From JABSOG01 sp041583135 (GTDB lineage: Bacteria; Pseudomonadota; Gammaproteobacteria; Enterobacterales; Alteromonadaceae), in contig JBFHGJ010000071.1 of NCBI GenBank assembly GCA_041583135.1, positions 1-29,207 of the forward strand: 29,207 nucleotides of DNA, given 5' to 3'. Every line of letters starts with the position of its first letter. Position 1 is the first letter of the stretch. Shown piece by piece: positions 1 through 8,398 of the stretch. The position numbers and the translations under genes are program-made. Below the pieces are notes generated by a model. That model did not search any database and was not told the origin of the DNA. It worked only from the letters and a program-made list of their open reading frames with translations.

Positions 1-3000
1 CACGCTCGGCCATCACCCGGCCATGGTGGTCGTATTCATAAACCGTGCTCAACGCCTCGGCGCTACCATAACCTCGGGTCACCTCGGTCTGCCTGCCCGC
101 CTCGTCATAATCAAAGTGGGTGATAAGCCGTGCCCCATTGGGGTCGATTATCTCATCGGTCAAGCGCCCTTGGTCATCATAGACATACTCGGTCACGCGA
201 TTTTCAGCATCAGTCGCGGTTTTGACCAAACCTAAATGATTGTAGGCATAAGCCACTTGCCGAATGAGACCATCGGCAATACTCTCCTGTGTACTGACCC
301 GGCCCAATTCATCGCGCTTAAACGTGACGGTGCGCCCTTCACCATCAATGCTTTGATGGACCTGACCGTTATCGTCAAACACCGTTTGACTGACCAGCGT
401 GTCATTGACATAGGTGGCAATGGCCTGCCCATTGTCGTCATACTCAAAGCGGGTGTGGGTCGCCCCACTGGTATCGAGTGCCCCTTCAAGGTCAGTTGAG
501 GCCAGCGTGGCCCCGGCCAGCGTACTCACCACCTCACCAAAGGCGCCCAAACGGGTCTCCGACACCATGCCCTCGGCACTGATGCGCCGCACCTTTTTGC
601 TGATACCGGTCTCATCTCCAGCCAAATACACCGTGCGCACCTGGGTATTGGCGTCGCCCCCCACCTCAGTGGTGGTCACGCGGCCAAACACATCATAGGT
701 GGTTTTGACGCTTTGCCCAGCACGGGTAGTGGTGACCACCTCTTGACCGTTGACCACACTATATTGCATGTGCGTGTCAATGCTTTCACCGTCAAACTGG
801 TGCACCATCCGGCCAAAGCCATCGTATTGGGCACTGGTGCTGATACCTTCGACCACCACATTGCCACTGAGTTTGCCTTGTATTGAGCTCAATTGGAGGC
901 CACGGAAATCATAGCCGATATCGGCTACCTCGACTTTGCCTGACACCGTTTGCTTGCTGCGCACCAGCTCGGCAAAGGCGTTGTATTGCATCTGTTGGCC
1001 ACGGGCTTGCAAGGCCGCATCGCGCTGCTCGGCGCTTAACGTATTGTCCACCCCCGCCACCGATTGCACCATCATGCCACGGTGGTTATAAGCGTGCAGA
1101 CTGGTGCTACCGGCACTGCCGGCAAAGGCGCTGATTTGACCAAATTCACTCAAGGCGCTATCGCCCCCGACCAAGCTCGCCAGCGACAACGCCCCCGACG
1201 CGCCCGTGAGGCTCAGCTGGGTTTGATAAACCGTTTGACTTTGCACCTCACCAAAGCGGTTGTAACGGGTATCGCTGACGGTGCCATCGGCCGCCACCGT
1301 GCGCACCAACTGGTTGGCTTGGTTGTAGTAAAAGACCGAGGTTTGACCTAAGCCATTGGTGGTTTTACGCACTCGGCCTCGGCTGTCATACTCGTGAAAG
1401 GTACCGTAGAGGTTGGTACTGTCATCATCGTTGCTATCACGTCGATACTGCTCGGCGCTTTGGCTGTGTTGCAAGCGCCCGGCTTCATCATACGCATTAA
1501 AACGGATACGCCAGTCGGCGTTGCCATTATCCCGACCTTGTGCCACATGGGTGACATTGCCCGCCACATCGTAAGTGTATCGGGTAGTCAGACCCTTGTG
1601 GTCTACCGTGCCCAGCAGTTGCCCTTGGGCATTATAGCTGTACTCGGTAAACTCAACCGGTGTCAGCCCGGCAGTATCTGGCCAAACAAACTCGCCATTG
1701 GGATACGCCGATGGCCTTGAAGTGGCAAAACGCTGCTCTAAGCGCACATGGTTATCACTATCATAAGCATACGTCACCAGCAAACCGCTGTTGGACAGCT
1801 CCGCCAACAATCGCCCGGCGCCATCGTAATGTCGCTGGGTCACTTGCACCTCACCGCGCTGCTCAGCGCCATTGTCCGCTGTGGCCAGCGCCGTCAGCCC
1901 GGTGAGGTTTTCACCGAGCGGATTGGCCAGTCCCAAGACATTGCCAAAACGCCTGACCTGGGTCTGCTGACCGGCTGAGTTATAGTCAAAACGGGTCAAC
2001 AGCGCTTGGTTGACCCCTGTGGCCTTAGCGCCTTCACCCGTTAAGGTCGCCACCAATTGGCCATCATCACCATAAAACTGGCGGGTCAAGCGATAATGAC
2101 CCGAGACACTCACACTTTGCTTATCATCGCTTAACGTCCCCGCCTCGCTATAGGCCAAAGTGGCACTGAGCTGACCATCCGGGGTATAGCGATATTCCGT
2201 GACATAGTTTTGGCCATCGACCTCGCGATAGCGTTGACCTTTGGCGTTGTACAGCACATAGCTGTGACGGTCATCGTTGTGGGCTGTTGCCTGTAAGGTC
2301 AATACCCCCGCCAAATCATTGCTGCTCAACGTACCACCATGGGCCGTGGTGCCGGTCAACCGCCCGGCATCATCATAACGATAACTCACCACCTGACCCA
2401 AAGCGTTGACTGTCGCCACCTGACGGCCACTTAAGTCATAAATCACCTGCTCGCTCGCGCCATCGGGATAACGGGTCTCTATCAAGCGGTTTTGCGTATC
2501 ATAGTCAAAGGCCACCTGCGAAAAGGCATTGAGGTTGGCCGCCGTGCCTTGGCTGCTTTGTATCAGGCGTAAATTCTTATCAAAAGTCTTGGTGGTCACC
2601 AAGCCACTGTTGTGGCTGATACTGACCACCGAGCCGTCGTCTTTATTGCTGTATTGATAGGCGACCTCGCCTTGACCGCTTATCGAGTGGGTCAAGCGGC
2701 CCAAGCCGTCATAGGTGTGATGGGTCACCGCCGTATCTTGGGTTTGGTCCAGCCCCCCTTTGGTGGTGAAGGTTTGCAACAAACGGCCATAGGGGTCATA
2801 CACATATTGCTCACGCTGAGCCATCACGCCAGTGTCAGTGCCCAGATATTGCGTTTTACTGGCCAACAGCCCTTGGGCGGTATAGGTAAAATCCACCTGC
2901 TGCACTGGCGTCACCGTTTGCGCCGCCGACCAACTCTCAAGGGAAGCCAAATCTCGCACACCGCTGTATTGGCTTTGATGGCTGATTTGCCTGCTGAGCT

Positions 3001-4405
3001 GACCCAAGCCGTTATACACCGACTCGCTGACCCGGCCACTGTCACTGATTTGATAGCGTAACCGGTTGCCCTCATAGAGATAATCGCTGACCCGCGTCCC
3101 GCCGTCCTCAACGCTCACTCGGGTTTGAATGAGGCGATTTTGCGCATCATAATCGCGCACCTCCAACTCGCCATCGGTGGTGGCATCAATCACCTTGATT
3201 TGATTGCCGTTGGCATCGTATTCATAGCGTTTGGACGCCGCCACCGACACACTGAGCGCCGCATCCGGGTTGTCTAAGTCATAGCGCGCTTCATTGGCGC
3301 CCCCAAGACCATTGCGATGGGCCACCGAGGTCAAGTTGCCTTGGCTGTCATAGTCATACAAGGCATAACTGTATTTGCCATCCACCACCTTGGCACGAAA
3401 CTCGCTCATCAAGCCGGTGGTGCGGTCAATGCGGTATTGATATTGGTTTTGCGTGTTAGCGCCGGTCAGTGCGTTTGCCACACTGACTTTGGTCAACTCG
3501 CCAATGTATTGATAGTTGGTGACCTGCCCTTCGCCATCGCGGATACTCTCCACCCGGCCTTGGCTGTCATAGGTAAAGGTTAACGCCGTGCCATCACTGT
3601 TGGTGATGCTCAGCAGGTTGTCACTGTCGCTATCATTGTCGCTGTCATAATAGGCATACGTGGTCACATAATTGAGGCTATCGCTGGTATTGTCTGGGGT
3701 TAAATCCACGGTCACCGTCTCAAGGCGGTTGTCACCGTCATAGCCATAGATGACATTAAAGGTCGTTTGATTGGTGGCATTGTCTACCACCCGATAGCCC
3801 GTCAACACACTATTGGTATAGTCAAAGTGAATGGTTTGGCTGGTCACACCGCCATCGATATCGGCAATGTGCTGTTTCAGCTCGCTGATATGGCCGCCGC
3901 TGCGCAGGATGTCATACAGACCATAGCCGTTTTTATCCAGCACCGCGAGCAATTGTCCGGCACTGTCATAACGCTCGGTCACACCGCTGCTGCCTTCGGT
4001 ATATAGCCAAGTGCCGTCGGTTTGTTCTACCAAGGTATCATGAGCGCCTGACCCGGCGGTCGAAGTCCACACCCCATTGACCACCGCAAACTGCTGGACC
4101 GCACCACCATCGGTAATACGCTTGTGATTGGTCACATCCAAGCGCCGCTCAAAGCCCAGTCGCCAGCCATCATCGACCTCCGCCAGCCCTTGGCTGTTGT
4201 AGCTGCGCACCGGGCTGAAGTTCACCCCAAGCCCTTGCAACTCACCGTCTTTGCGCTGCACCACCAGGTTACCGCTGTTGGCATTGACAAACACTTGCGA
4301 CCCCGCCTGACCCAAACCACTTTGACCATGCTGTGAGGACAAACCAAGTGCACCTAACTGGGTATTGAATAACCCAAGCGTATTACTGCTGACGACTGCA
4401 ACCAT
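1..4405 (-). CDS. RHS/YD-repeat protein, N-terminal 1,468 codons (partial, runs off left edge)
   Basis: Large RHS-family repeat protein; such proteins form a hollow beta-cocoon shell that usually encloses a variable C-terminal toxin or effector. The minus frame stays open from ATG 4405 to the window edge. Spot checks of the in-frame Tyr-Asp codons near 3212, 2708, 1985, 1385 and 29-40 all fall in one frame, giving typical YD-repeat strings such as RYEYDA and YEYDHHGRV. The N-terminus (MVAVVSSNTLGLFNTQLGAL) has no signal peptide. It is followed by a VFVNANSGNLVVQ-type stretch that I recall from other giant RHS proteins. An AGAGGT Shine-Dalgarno sits 10 nt before the ATG. The DNA looks more GC-rich than the genes to its right, as is common for rhs loci. 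The C-terminal core motif, any toxin and any immunity gene lie outside the window, so export route and activity cannot be judged. RHS membership is near certain; function is inferred. Confidence 0.93.
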   Translation of the reverse strand, partial: MVAVVSSNTLGLFNTQLGALGLSSQHGQSGLGQAGSQVFVNANSGNLVVQRKDGELQGLGVNFSPVRSYNSQGLAEVDDGWRLGFERRLDVTNHKRITDGGAVQQFAVVNGVWTSTAGSGAHDTLVEQTDGTWLYTEGSSGVTERYDSAGQLLAVLDKNGYGLYDILRSGGHISELKQHIADIDGGVTSQTIHFDYTNSVLTGYRVVDNATNQTTFNVIYGYDGDNRLETVTVDLTPDNTSDSLNYVTTYAYYDSDNDSDSDNLLSITNSDGTALTFTYDSQGRVESIRDGEGQVTNYQYIGELTKVSVANALTGANTQNQYQYRIDRTTGLMSEFRAKVVDGKYSYALYDYDSQGNLTSVAHRNGLGGANEARYDLDNPDAALSVSVAASKRYEYDANGNQIKVIDATTDGELEVRDYDAQNRLIQTRVSVEDGGTRVSDYLYEGNRLRYQISDSGRVSESVYNGLGQLSRQISHQSQYSGVRDLASLESWSAAQTVTPVQQVDFTYTAQGLLASKTQYLGTDTGVMAQREQYVYDPYGRLLQTFTTKGGLDQTQDTAVTHHTYDGLGRLTHSISGQGEVAYQYSNKDDGSVVSISHNSGLVTTKTFDKNLRLIQSSQGTAANLNAFSQVAFDYDTQNRLIETRYPDGASEQVIYDLSGRQVATVNALGQVVSYRYDDAGRLTGTTAHGGTLSSNDLAGVLTLQATAHNDDRHSYVLYNAKGQRYREVDGQNYVTEYRYTPDGQLSATLAYSEAGTLSDDKQSVSVSGHYRLTRQFYGDDGQLVATLTGEGAKATGVNQALLTRFDYNSAGQQTQVRRFGNVLGLANPLGENLTGLTALATADNGAEQRGEVQVTQRHYDGAGRLLAELSNSGLLVTYAYDSDNHVRLEQRFATSRPSAYPNGEFVWPDTAGLTPVEFTEYSYNAQGQLLGTVDHKGLTTRYTYDVAGNVTHVAQGRDNGNADWRIRFNAYDEAGRLQHSQSAEQYRRDSNDDDSTNLYGTFHEYDSRGRVRKTTNGLGQTSVFYYNQANQLVRTVAADGTVSDTRYNRFGEVQSQTVYQTQLSLTGASGALSLASLVGGDSALSEFGQISAFAGSAGSTSLHAYNHRGMMVQSVAGVDNTLSAEQRDAALQARGQQMQYNAFAELVRSKQTVSGKVEVADIGYDFRGLQLSSIQGKLSGNVVVEGISTSAQYDGFGRMVHQFDGESIDTHMQYSVVNGQEVVTTTRAGQSVKTTYDVFGRVTTTEVGGDANTQVRTVYLAGDETGISKKVRRISAEGMVSETRLGAFGEVVSTLAGATLASTDLEGALDTSGATHTRFEYDDNGQAIATYVNDTLVSQTVFDDNGQVHQSIDGEGRTVTFKRDELGRVSTQESIADGLIRQVAYAYNHLGLVKTATDAENRVTEYVYDDQGRLTDEIIDPNGARLITHFDYDEAGRQTEVTRGYGSAEALSTVYEYDHHGRVMAER

Positions 4406-4834
4406 AATCCTAACGACCTCTTAAAAACCCAAATTCCTTCACCTCAAGGCAGCGACACCTCAAGACGTACTGTAGACAATGACACGGTAGTGGTTGGCAA
4501 TCTTTTTGTTGTTGGCATTGCATTAAACAACCTTTCCTTTAAAACGACGTGTCTCCCATAACTTTATTCCGGCTTTTTCAGATTTTTTTCAGTGCTTTTT
4601 TCAACTTTTTTGCAATTAATTTTCAAATGACTGATTTTTAAGGGAATATTTTTTAAGTTTTTTATGTTTAGAGGAGAAAGAATGAAGTCTAAAACGTCAA
4701 AAAGTCGGACATGTGCAAAAATAATCGATACAACTTAATCTAACCAAAGCAATAAAAAGTAGAGAAAGATACGTTGGGAATAGATTTATGACCCCATAGC
4801 CAAAGCGCTATAGGGCTAAATATCGGCAAGATGC
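4406..4834. other. 429-bp intergenic region upstream of the RHS gene
   Basis: No long gene. Its middle is strikingly T-rich on the plus strand (A-rich for the RHS gene): runs of 5-7 T at 4574-4578, 4583-4589, 4596-4601 and 4606-4611 have centres about 10-12 bp apart, with further runs at 4635-4639, 4649-4654 and 4658-4663. Tracts phased to the helical turn curve DNA and often attract H-NS-type silencers; that role here is inference. On the plus strand a strong GAGGAG ribosome-binding site precedes an 18-codon ORF at 4682-4738 with no recognisable product. I found no clear -35/-10 pair for the RHS gene. Confidence 0.6.
4792..4815 (-). terminator. Hairpin after the EAL regulator gene
   Basis: A 9-bp inverted repeat (CCCTATAGC / GCTATGGGG on the minus strand, one G-U pair) with a 6-nt loop lies 20 nt past the stop codon at 4835. 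It is not followed by a convincing U-tract, so it may be a weak or factor-dependent terminator. Confidence 0.4.
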
Positions 4835-7087
4835 TCAATGACTCTTTTTGTGGTGCTCGATTAAGAAAGGCTCGAGGTCTCTAGGGTGCATTGGTTTGGC
4901 ATACATAAAGCCTTGCGCTTCTTCGCAGCCAAGTTTTTTCAAGATGTCTTCTTGTGCTACCTCTTCAATTCCCTCGGCGATGGTATGCAGTTTTAGCTTA
5001 CGACCAAGGTTGATGATGGTCTCAGCCAAAATCGCGCCGCTTTGTTTGTAAATGTCTTTAACAAAGGCGCGATCCACCTTAATGCGATCAAGGGGTAGCT
5101 GTTGTAGATAACTCAAAGATGAAAAACCGGTGCCGAAATCGTCAATTGCAATGGCAATACCATGGCTTTTAAGCTCGGTCAGAATATCGATGACCATTTG
5201 TGGCTCGTCCATCACTACCGATTCGGTGATCTCAAGTTCCACTCGACTCTTGTCCAGATCATAGCCCTCAATGGTCTGTACTACCCGCTTGGCAAAGCCG
5301 ATGCTTCTAAATTGCGGCATCGATACATTGACCGCAACGCGCATATGGCTCAAGCCAAGCTTGTCGAGCCGCAACAGCTGCTTGCAAGCTTCTTCCAGAA
5401 CCCAATCACCAATCTCTACAATTAATCCGGAATACTCGGCCAGCGGCACAAATACGCCAGGAGAGATAAAGCCGCCATCTTCGGTCGGCCACCTCAGCAG
5501 TGCTTCCATGGAAATAAAACGGTCTGTCTCCAGTGAGATCTGCGGTTGAAACCAAACCTGAAGTTTACGCTCGGCAAAATCATGCCTGAGCTGGCGGATC
5601 ATGCCAAGACGCCAAGTGGTCTGTTCTTCCATCTCAGGCTGGTAATATTCGAACTTCGCCGCCACGCTCTTTTTCGCCCGATTCAGGGCGATAAAGGCTT
5701 GCTTCATCAACGCAAGACCGGTTTTACCCGAGCGCTCCTTACGACACAAACCAATGGTGGCATTAATAGGAATGGTGTGATCCCCAGCCTTAAACGGTTT
5801 ATCAAACAGCGACAGCAAGCGACTTTCGTTGACGATATCGTCATTGCCAATGATCCCAAACACATCGGCGCCATTTCTGGCCAAAATGCAATGCTGGCCA
5901 ATCTCCGCCTCTAAGCGCTTGGCAACTGACAGCAACAACATGTTGCCGGTATCCTGTCCTAGGCCATCGTTGACATCAGAGAAATGGTCAATATCAACCA
6001 ACGCGATAATATTGCCCGGCACTTCATCTTTGACGTAGCGGTCAAGTATATTGATAAACTCGGTGCGATTTGGCAACTTGGTCAACCAATCTTTAAACGC
6101 TGCAACCCGCAAACGCTGAAACAGGTTAACGTTTTCATAACCGATGGCAATGTTGCTCAAAAAAACTTCTATCAACTGCCTATCGACATCACTGAGCAAT
6201 TTGCCTGATTCGATATAAACCGCAGCATGGCTCTCACCGCTACTTAAGTACAAGACGGTATCGATGTCGGTAAATATGTGATTTTCGTTTCTGAGGCACT
6301 CGGCAATTTGATTGATGATCCGGGCATTATCGACATTTTCGAGCTTGCGATTGATGTAGTTGGCATAGTGCCCGGCCGCACCGAGTACATAGATACTGTC
6401 AGGGTCGCCTTCATCGATATTAACCCCAGCTCTGGCGCACAATACCCCCTCGGGAGAGAGTCCGAGCAAAGACGAGATCTGCGTCACCACGCCTTCGGCG
6501 AACTCCATAATCGAATGGTGCTCTAGAATGTTGGCCGCCGAGCTGATGATTTTTTCCAGCCCGCGCCGAGATTGATTGATGGTTTTGATCTGTTGATATG
6601 AGCGAATGGCAGCAATGATGGCAGTGGCAAGTTTTGAGCGGGTCAGTTCGGTTTTGGTCTTGTAATCGTTGATGTCATACTCTTTGATGACACTTTCTTC
6701 CGGTGCATAGCCCGGCTGACCGGTACGTAAGATGATTCTGACCTCATCTTTGCCAAGCTCCTCACGGATGCTTCTAGCCACGATGAGGCCGGCCTCATCC
6801 GACTCCATAACAACATCAAGTAAAATGACGGCGATGTCTTCTTTGGTTGAAGCCATGAACTCTTTGGCTTCTTGACCACTGTAGCAATGATGAAATTTGA
6901 GGCGGCGGTCAAACACGTTTAGGTCTGACAACGCCAACTTGGTTACAGAGTGTATTTCATGGTCGTCATCGACGATTAACACATCCCAAAAACCTGAACA
7001 CTCTTCGTCTTCAAAGTCGTCATCCTGATAGTCCTCATCAACGAACAGCAGTTCATCATTGTCATCGTCGAGATTGGTTGAGTTCAT
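4835..7087 (-). CDS. Response regulator with REC, DUF3369, degenerate GGDEF and EAL domains (probable c-di-GMP phosphodiesterase)
   Basis: Cytoplasmic 750-aa two-component output protein predicted to hydrolyse cyclic-di-GMP. After an unusually acidic N-terminal 30 residues comes a receiver domain (~35-160; acidic cluster VDDD, phosphoacceptor Asp91 in LLDVVM, conserved K near 145). A DUF3369 sensor-like region follows at ~165-320, then a GGDEF fold at ~330-480 whose signature reads NGADVF (405-410), so cyclase activity should be lost. The EAL domain (~490-745) keeps the usual catalytic set: E528 in EALLRW, N588, E619, D649-D650 in IDDFGTGFSS, K670, E705 and Q725. No transmembrane segment is visible. 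The ATG at 7087 has AGAGGTG just upstream. It is divergent from the TIGR03899 gene across a 303-bp gap. No kinase is adjacent, so the phosphodonor is unknown. Confidence 0.93.
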   Translation of the reverse strand: MNSTNLDDDNDELLFVDEDYQDDDFEDEECSGFWDVLIVDDDHEIHSVTKLALSDLNVFDRRLKFHHCYSGQEAKEFMASTKEDIAVILLDVVMESDEAGLIVARSIREELGKDEVRIILRTGQPGYAPEESVIKEYDINDYKTKTELTRSKLATAIIAAIRSYQQIKTINQSRRGLEKIISSAANILEHHSIMEFAEGVVTQISSLLGLSPEGVLCARAGVNIDEGDPDSIYVLGAAGHYANYINRKLENVDNARIINQIAECLRNENHIFTDIDTVLYLSSGESHAAVYIESGKLLSDVDRQLIEVFLSNIAIGYENVNLFQRLRVAAFKDWLTKLPNRTEFINILDRYVKDEVPGNIIALVDIDHFSDVNDGLGQDTGNMLLLSVAKRLEAEIGQHCILARNGADVFGIIGNDDIVNESRLLSLFDKPFKAGDHTIPINATIGLCRKERSGKTGLALMKQAFIALNRAKKSVAAKFEYYQPEMEEQTTWRLGMIRQLRHDFAERKLQVWFQPQISLETDRFISMEALLRWPTEDGGFISPGVFVPLAEYSGLIVEIGDWVLEEACKQLLRLDKLGLSHMRVAVNVSMPQFRSIGFAKRVVQTIEGYDLDKSRVELEITESVVMDEPQMVIDILTELKSHGIAIAIDDFGTGFSSLSYLQQLPLDRIKVDRAFVKDIYKQSGAILAETIINLGRKLKLHTIAEGIEEVAQEDILKKLGCEEAQGFMYAKPMHPRDLEPFLIEHHKKSH

Positions 7088-7390
7088 ATCACCTCTTAGT
7101 ACCGTTAAACTTATCCACCGTTCGGCCTCACTGAGTGGTATAAATTTAGCTTTTAATCATTAGTTTATAGCCAATATATGTTGAACATGCCACTCAATCG
7201 AGTATTTTAATCCGGCGCTTATACGTTTTTAGCACCAACAGTGACCAAATTAAACAGCAAGCGTGATTAATTGTTTAAAAAGCCAACAGAAATTCATCGA
7301 AAGTTAGGTTTTATCGACTTTTGTCAAATTTGCTATATTGTAGAGGTGATTGCACCTGAGACTCGGCTTGCTAAGGCGATAGAACTGCGT

Positions 7391-8344
7391 ATGAATAAAA
7401 TCCCGGAAAACTCCAGCGCACAACGACTCGAACGTTTGCTCAAAGGTAATCTCGGCACCGACTTCGACGAGATAAAAGGCAATAAGGCCGAGCAAAATAA
7501 AGCGCAAACGACCAGCGCCAAGACCACTGAACAAGCCAAGAGTAACGCCAGTGCGGTCAATCAGGCTGCGATAAAGCACAATCAGCTATCAAGTAAAATT
7601 GGCTTGGTACCGAGCCAAACCTATCAAAAAGAGCCATCTAACATCAATCAAAGGGCGCAGCGGCGCAAAAGGCTTGAAGAAGCGCGTAAGCAGGGCAATA
7701 TCGAAGCCATAATGAGCCTTGCCATGGAATATTGTTCAAGCAGCACCAGTGGCGAGGAGATAGATCCCGATTGGTTTCATCAGTTTATTGCGCTGTGTGA
7801 AGATACCAGCTCTAAAATGATGCAAGCTTTGTGGGGCAAGATCCTTGCCGGTGAAATCGCCAATCCCGGCACCTTCTCTTTTAAAAGTCTCACCATTTTA
7901 AAACGCATGACCAACAAAGAAGCCATTGCCTTTCAACAAGCTTGTCAGCTGGCCATGACCAATCGCAAAGACAATTCCAAGCAAATCATTTACGGCAGTT
8001 ATCAAAAGCCCGGTATGCTGGATTTCTTTTCTCTCACTAAGCAACGCTCAGTCAATCTGTCAAAACTCAACTTAAGCTATCCGGCACTTTTGATGTTGAT
8101 GGATATAGAGCTGATTTATCATAAAGAAATAGAAAGTGGTGAATTTACCAAAGGCGAAGAAATCGAATACAGCTATCACGGCCGCAAGGTGCGCTTTACT
8201 GCTAAACGCAACGGCACCGCGCTCAACTATTTTAAATTTACCCAAACCGGATATGAGCTGGCAAAGTTAATCCGGCTCAGCCCCGCCCAAGAATATCTCA
8301 ACGAGTTGGGCGAGGTATTTGCCAAAACATTTGCCGTAGAGTAG
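7391..8344 (+). CDS. TIGR03899 family conserved protein of unknown function
   Basis: Only plus-strand gene in the window. The central part (residues ~80-300 of this call), with an arginine/lysine-rich QRRKRLEEARKQG stretch followed by DPDWFHQFIALCED and MMQALWGKILAGEI, matches what I know of TIGR03899, a family of gammaproteobacterial proteins without a known function. The first ~70 residues are low-complexity and rich in Lys, Gln, Ala and Thr. No signal peptide or membrane segment is seen, so it is probably cytoplasmic. The start is uncertain. The frame is open from a TTG at 7271, with a GTG at 7346 and an ATG at 7391. I prefer 7391 (317 aa) because upstream residues look non-conserved and a TATATT -10-like element sits at about 7334; none of the three has a strong Shine-Dalgarno. 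It converges on the protease pseudogene. Confidence 0.8.
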   Translation: MNKIPENSSAQRLERLLKGNLGTDFDEIKGNKAEQNKAQTTSAKTTEQAKSNASAVNQAAIKHNQLSSKIGLVPSQTYQKEPSNINQRAQRRKRLEEARKQGNIEAIMSLAMEYCSSSTSGEEIDPDWFHQFIALCEDTSSKMMQALWGKILAGEIANPGTFSFKSLTILKRMTNKEAIAFQQACQLAMTNRKDNSKQIIYGSYQKPGMLDFFSLTKQRSVNLSKLNLSYPALLMLMDIELIYHKEIESGEFTKGEEIEYSYHGRKVRFTAKRNGTALNYFKFTQTGYELAKLIRLSPAQEYLNELGEVFAKTFAVE

Positions 8345-8350
8345 CTGACA

Positions 8351-8387
8351 AAGCGCTACGATTCATTTGAAATCAACCGCAGCGCTT
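8351..8387. terminator. Possible bidirectional terminator between convergent genes
   Basis: AAGCGCT (8351-8357) and AGCGCTT (8381-8387) form a 7-bp inverted repeat with a 23-nt loop in the 54-bp gap between the convergent TIGR03899 gene and protease pseudogene. The long loop and lack of a clear U-tract keep this tentative. Confidence 0.3.
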
Positions 8388-8398
8388 AAATCTAGCAG

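Noticed and set aside
7271..7390. N-terminal 40-codon extension of the TIGR03899 protein from TTG
   Set aside because: Weak start codon without a Shine-Dalgarno, and a -10-like element lies inside it; kept only as an alternative start.
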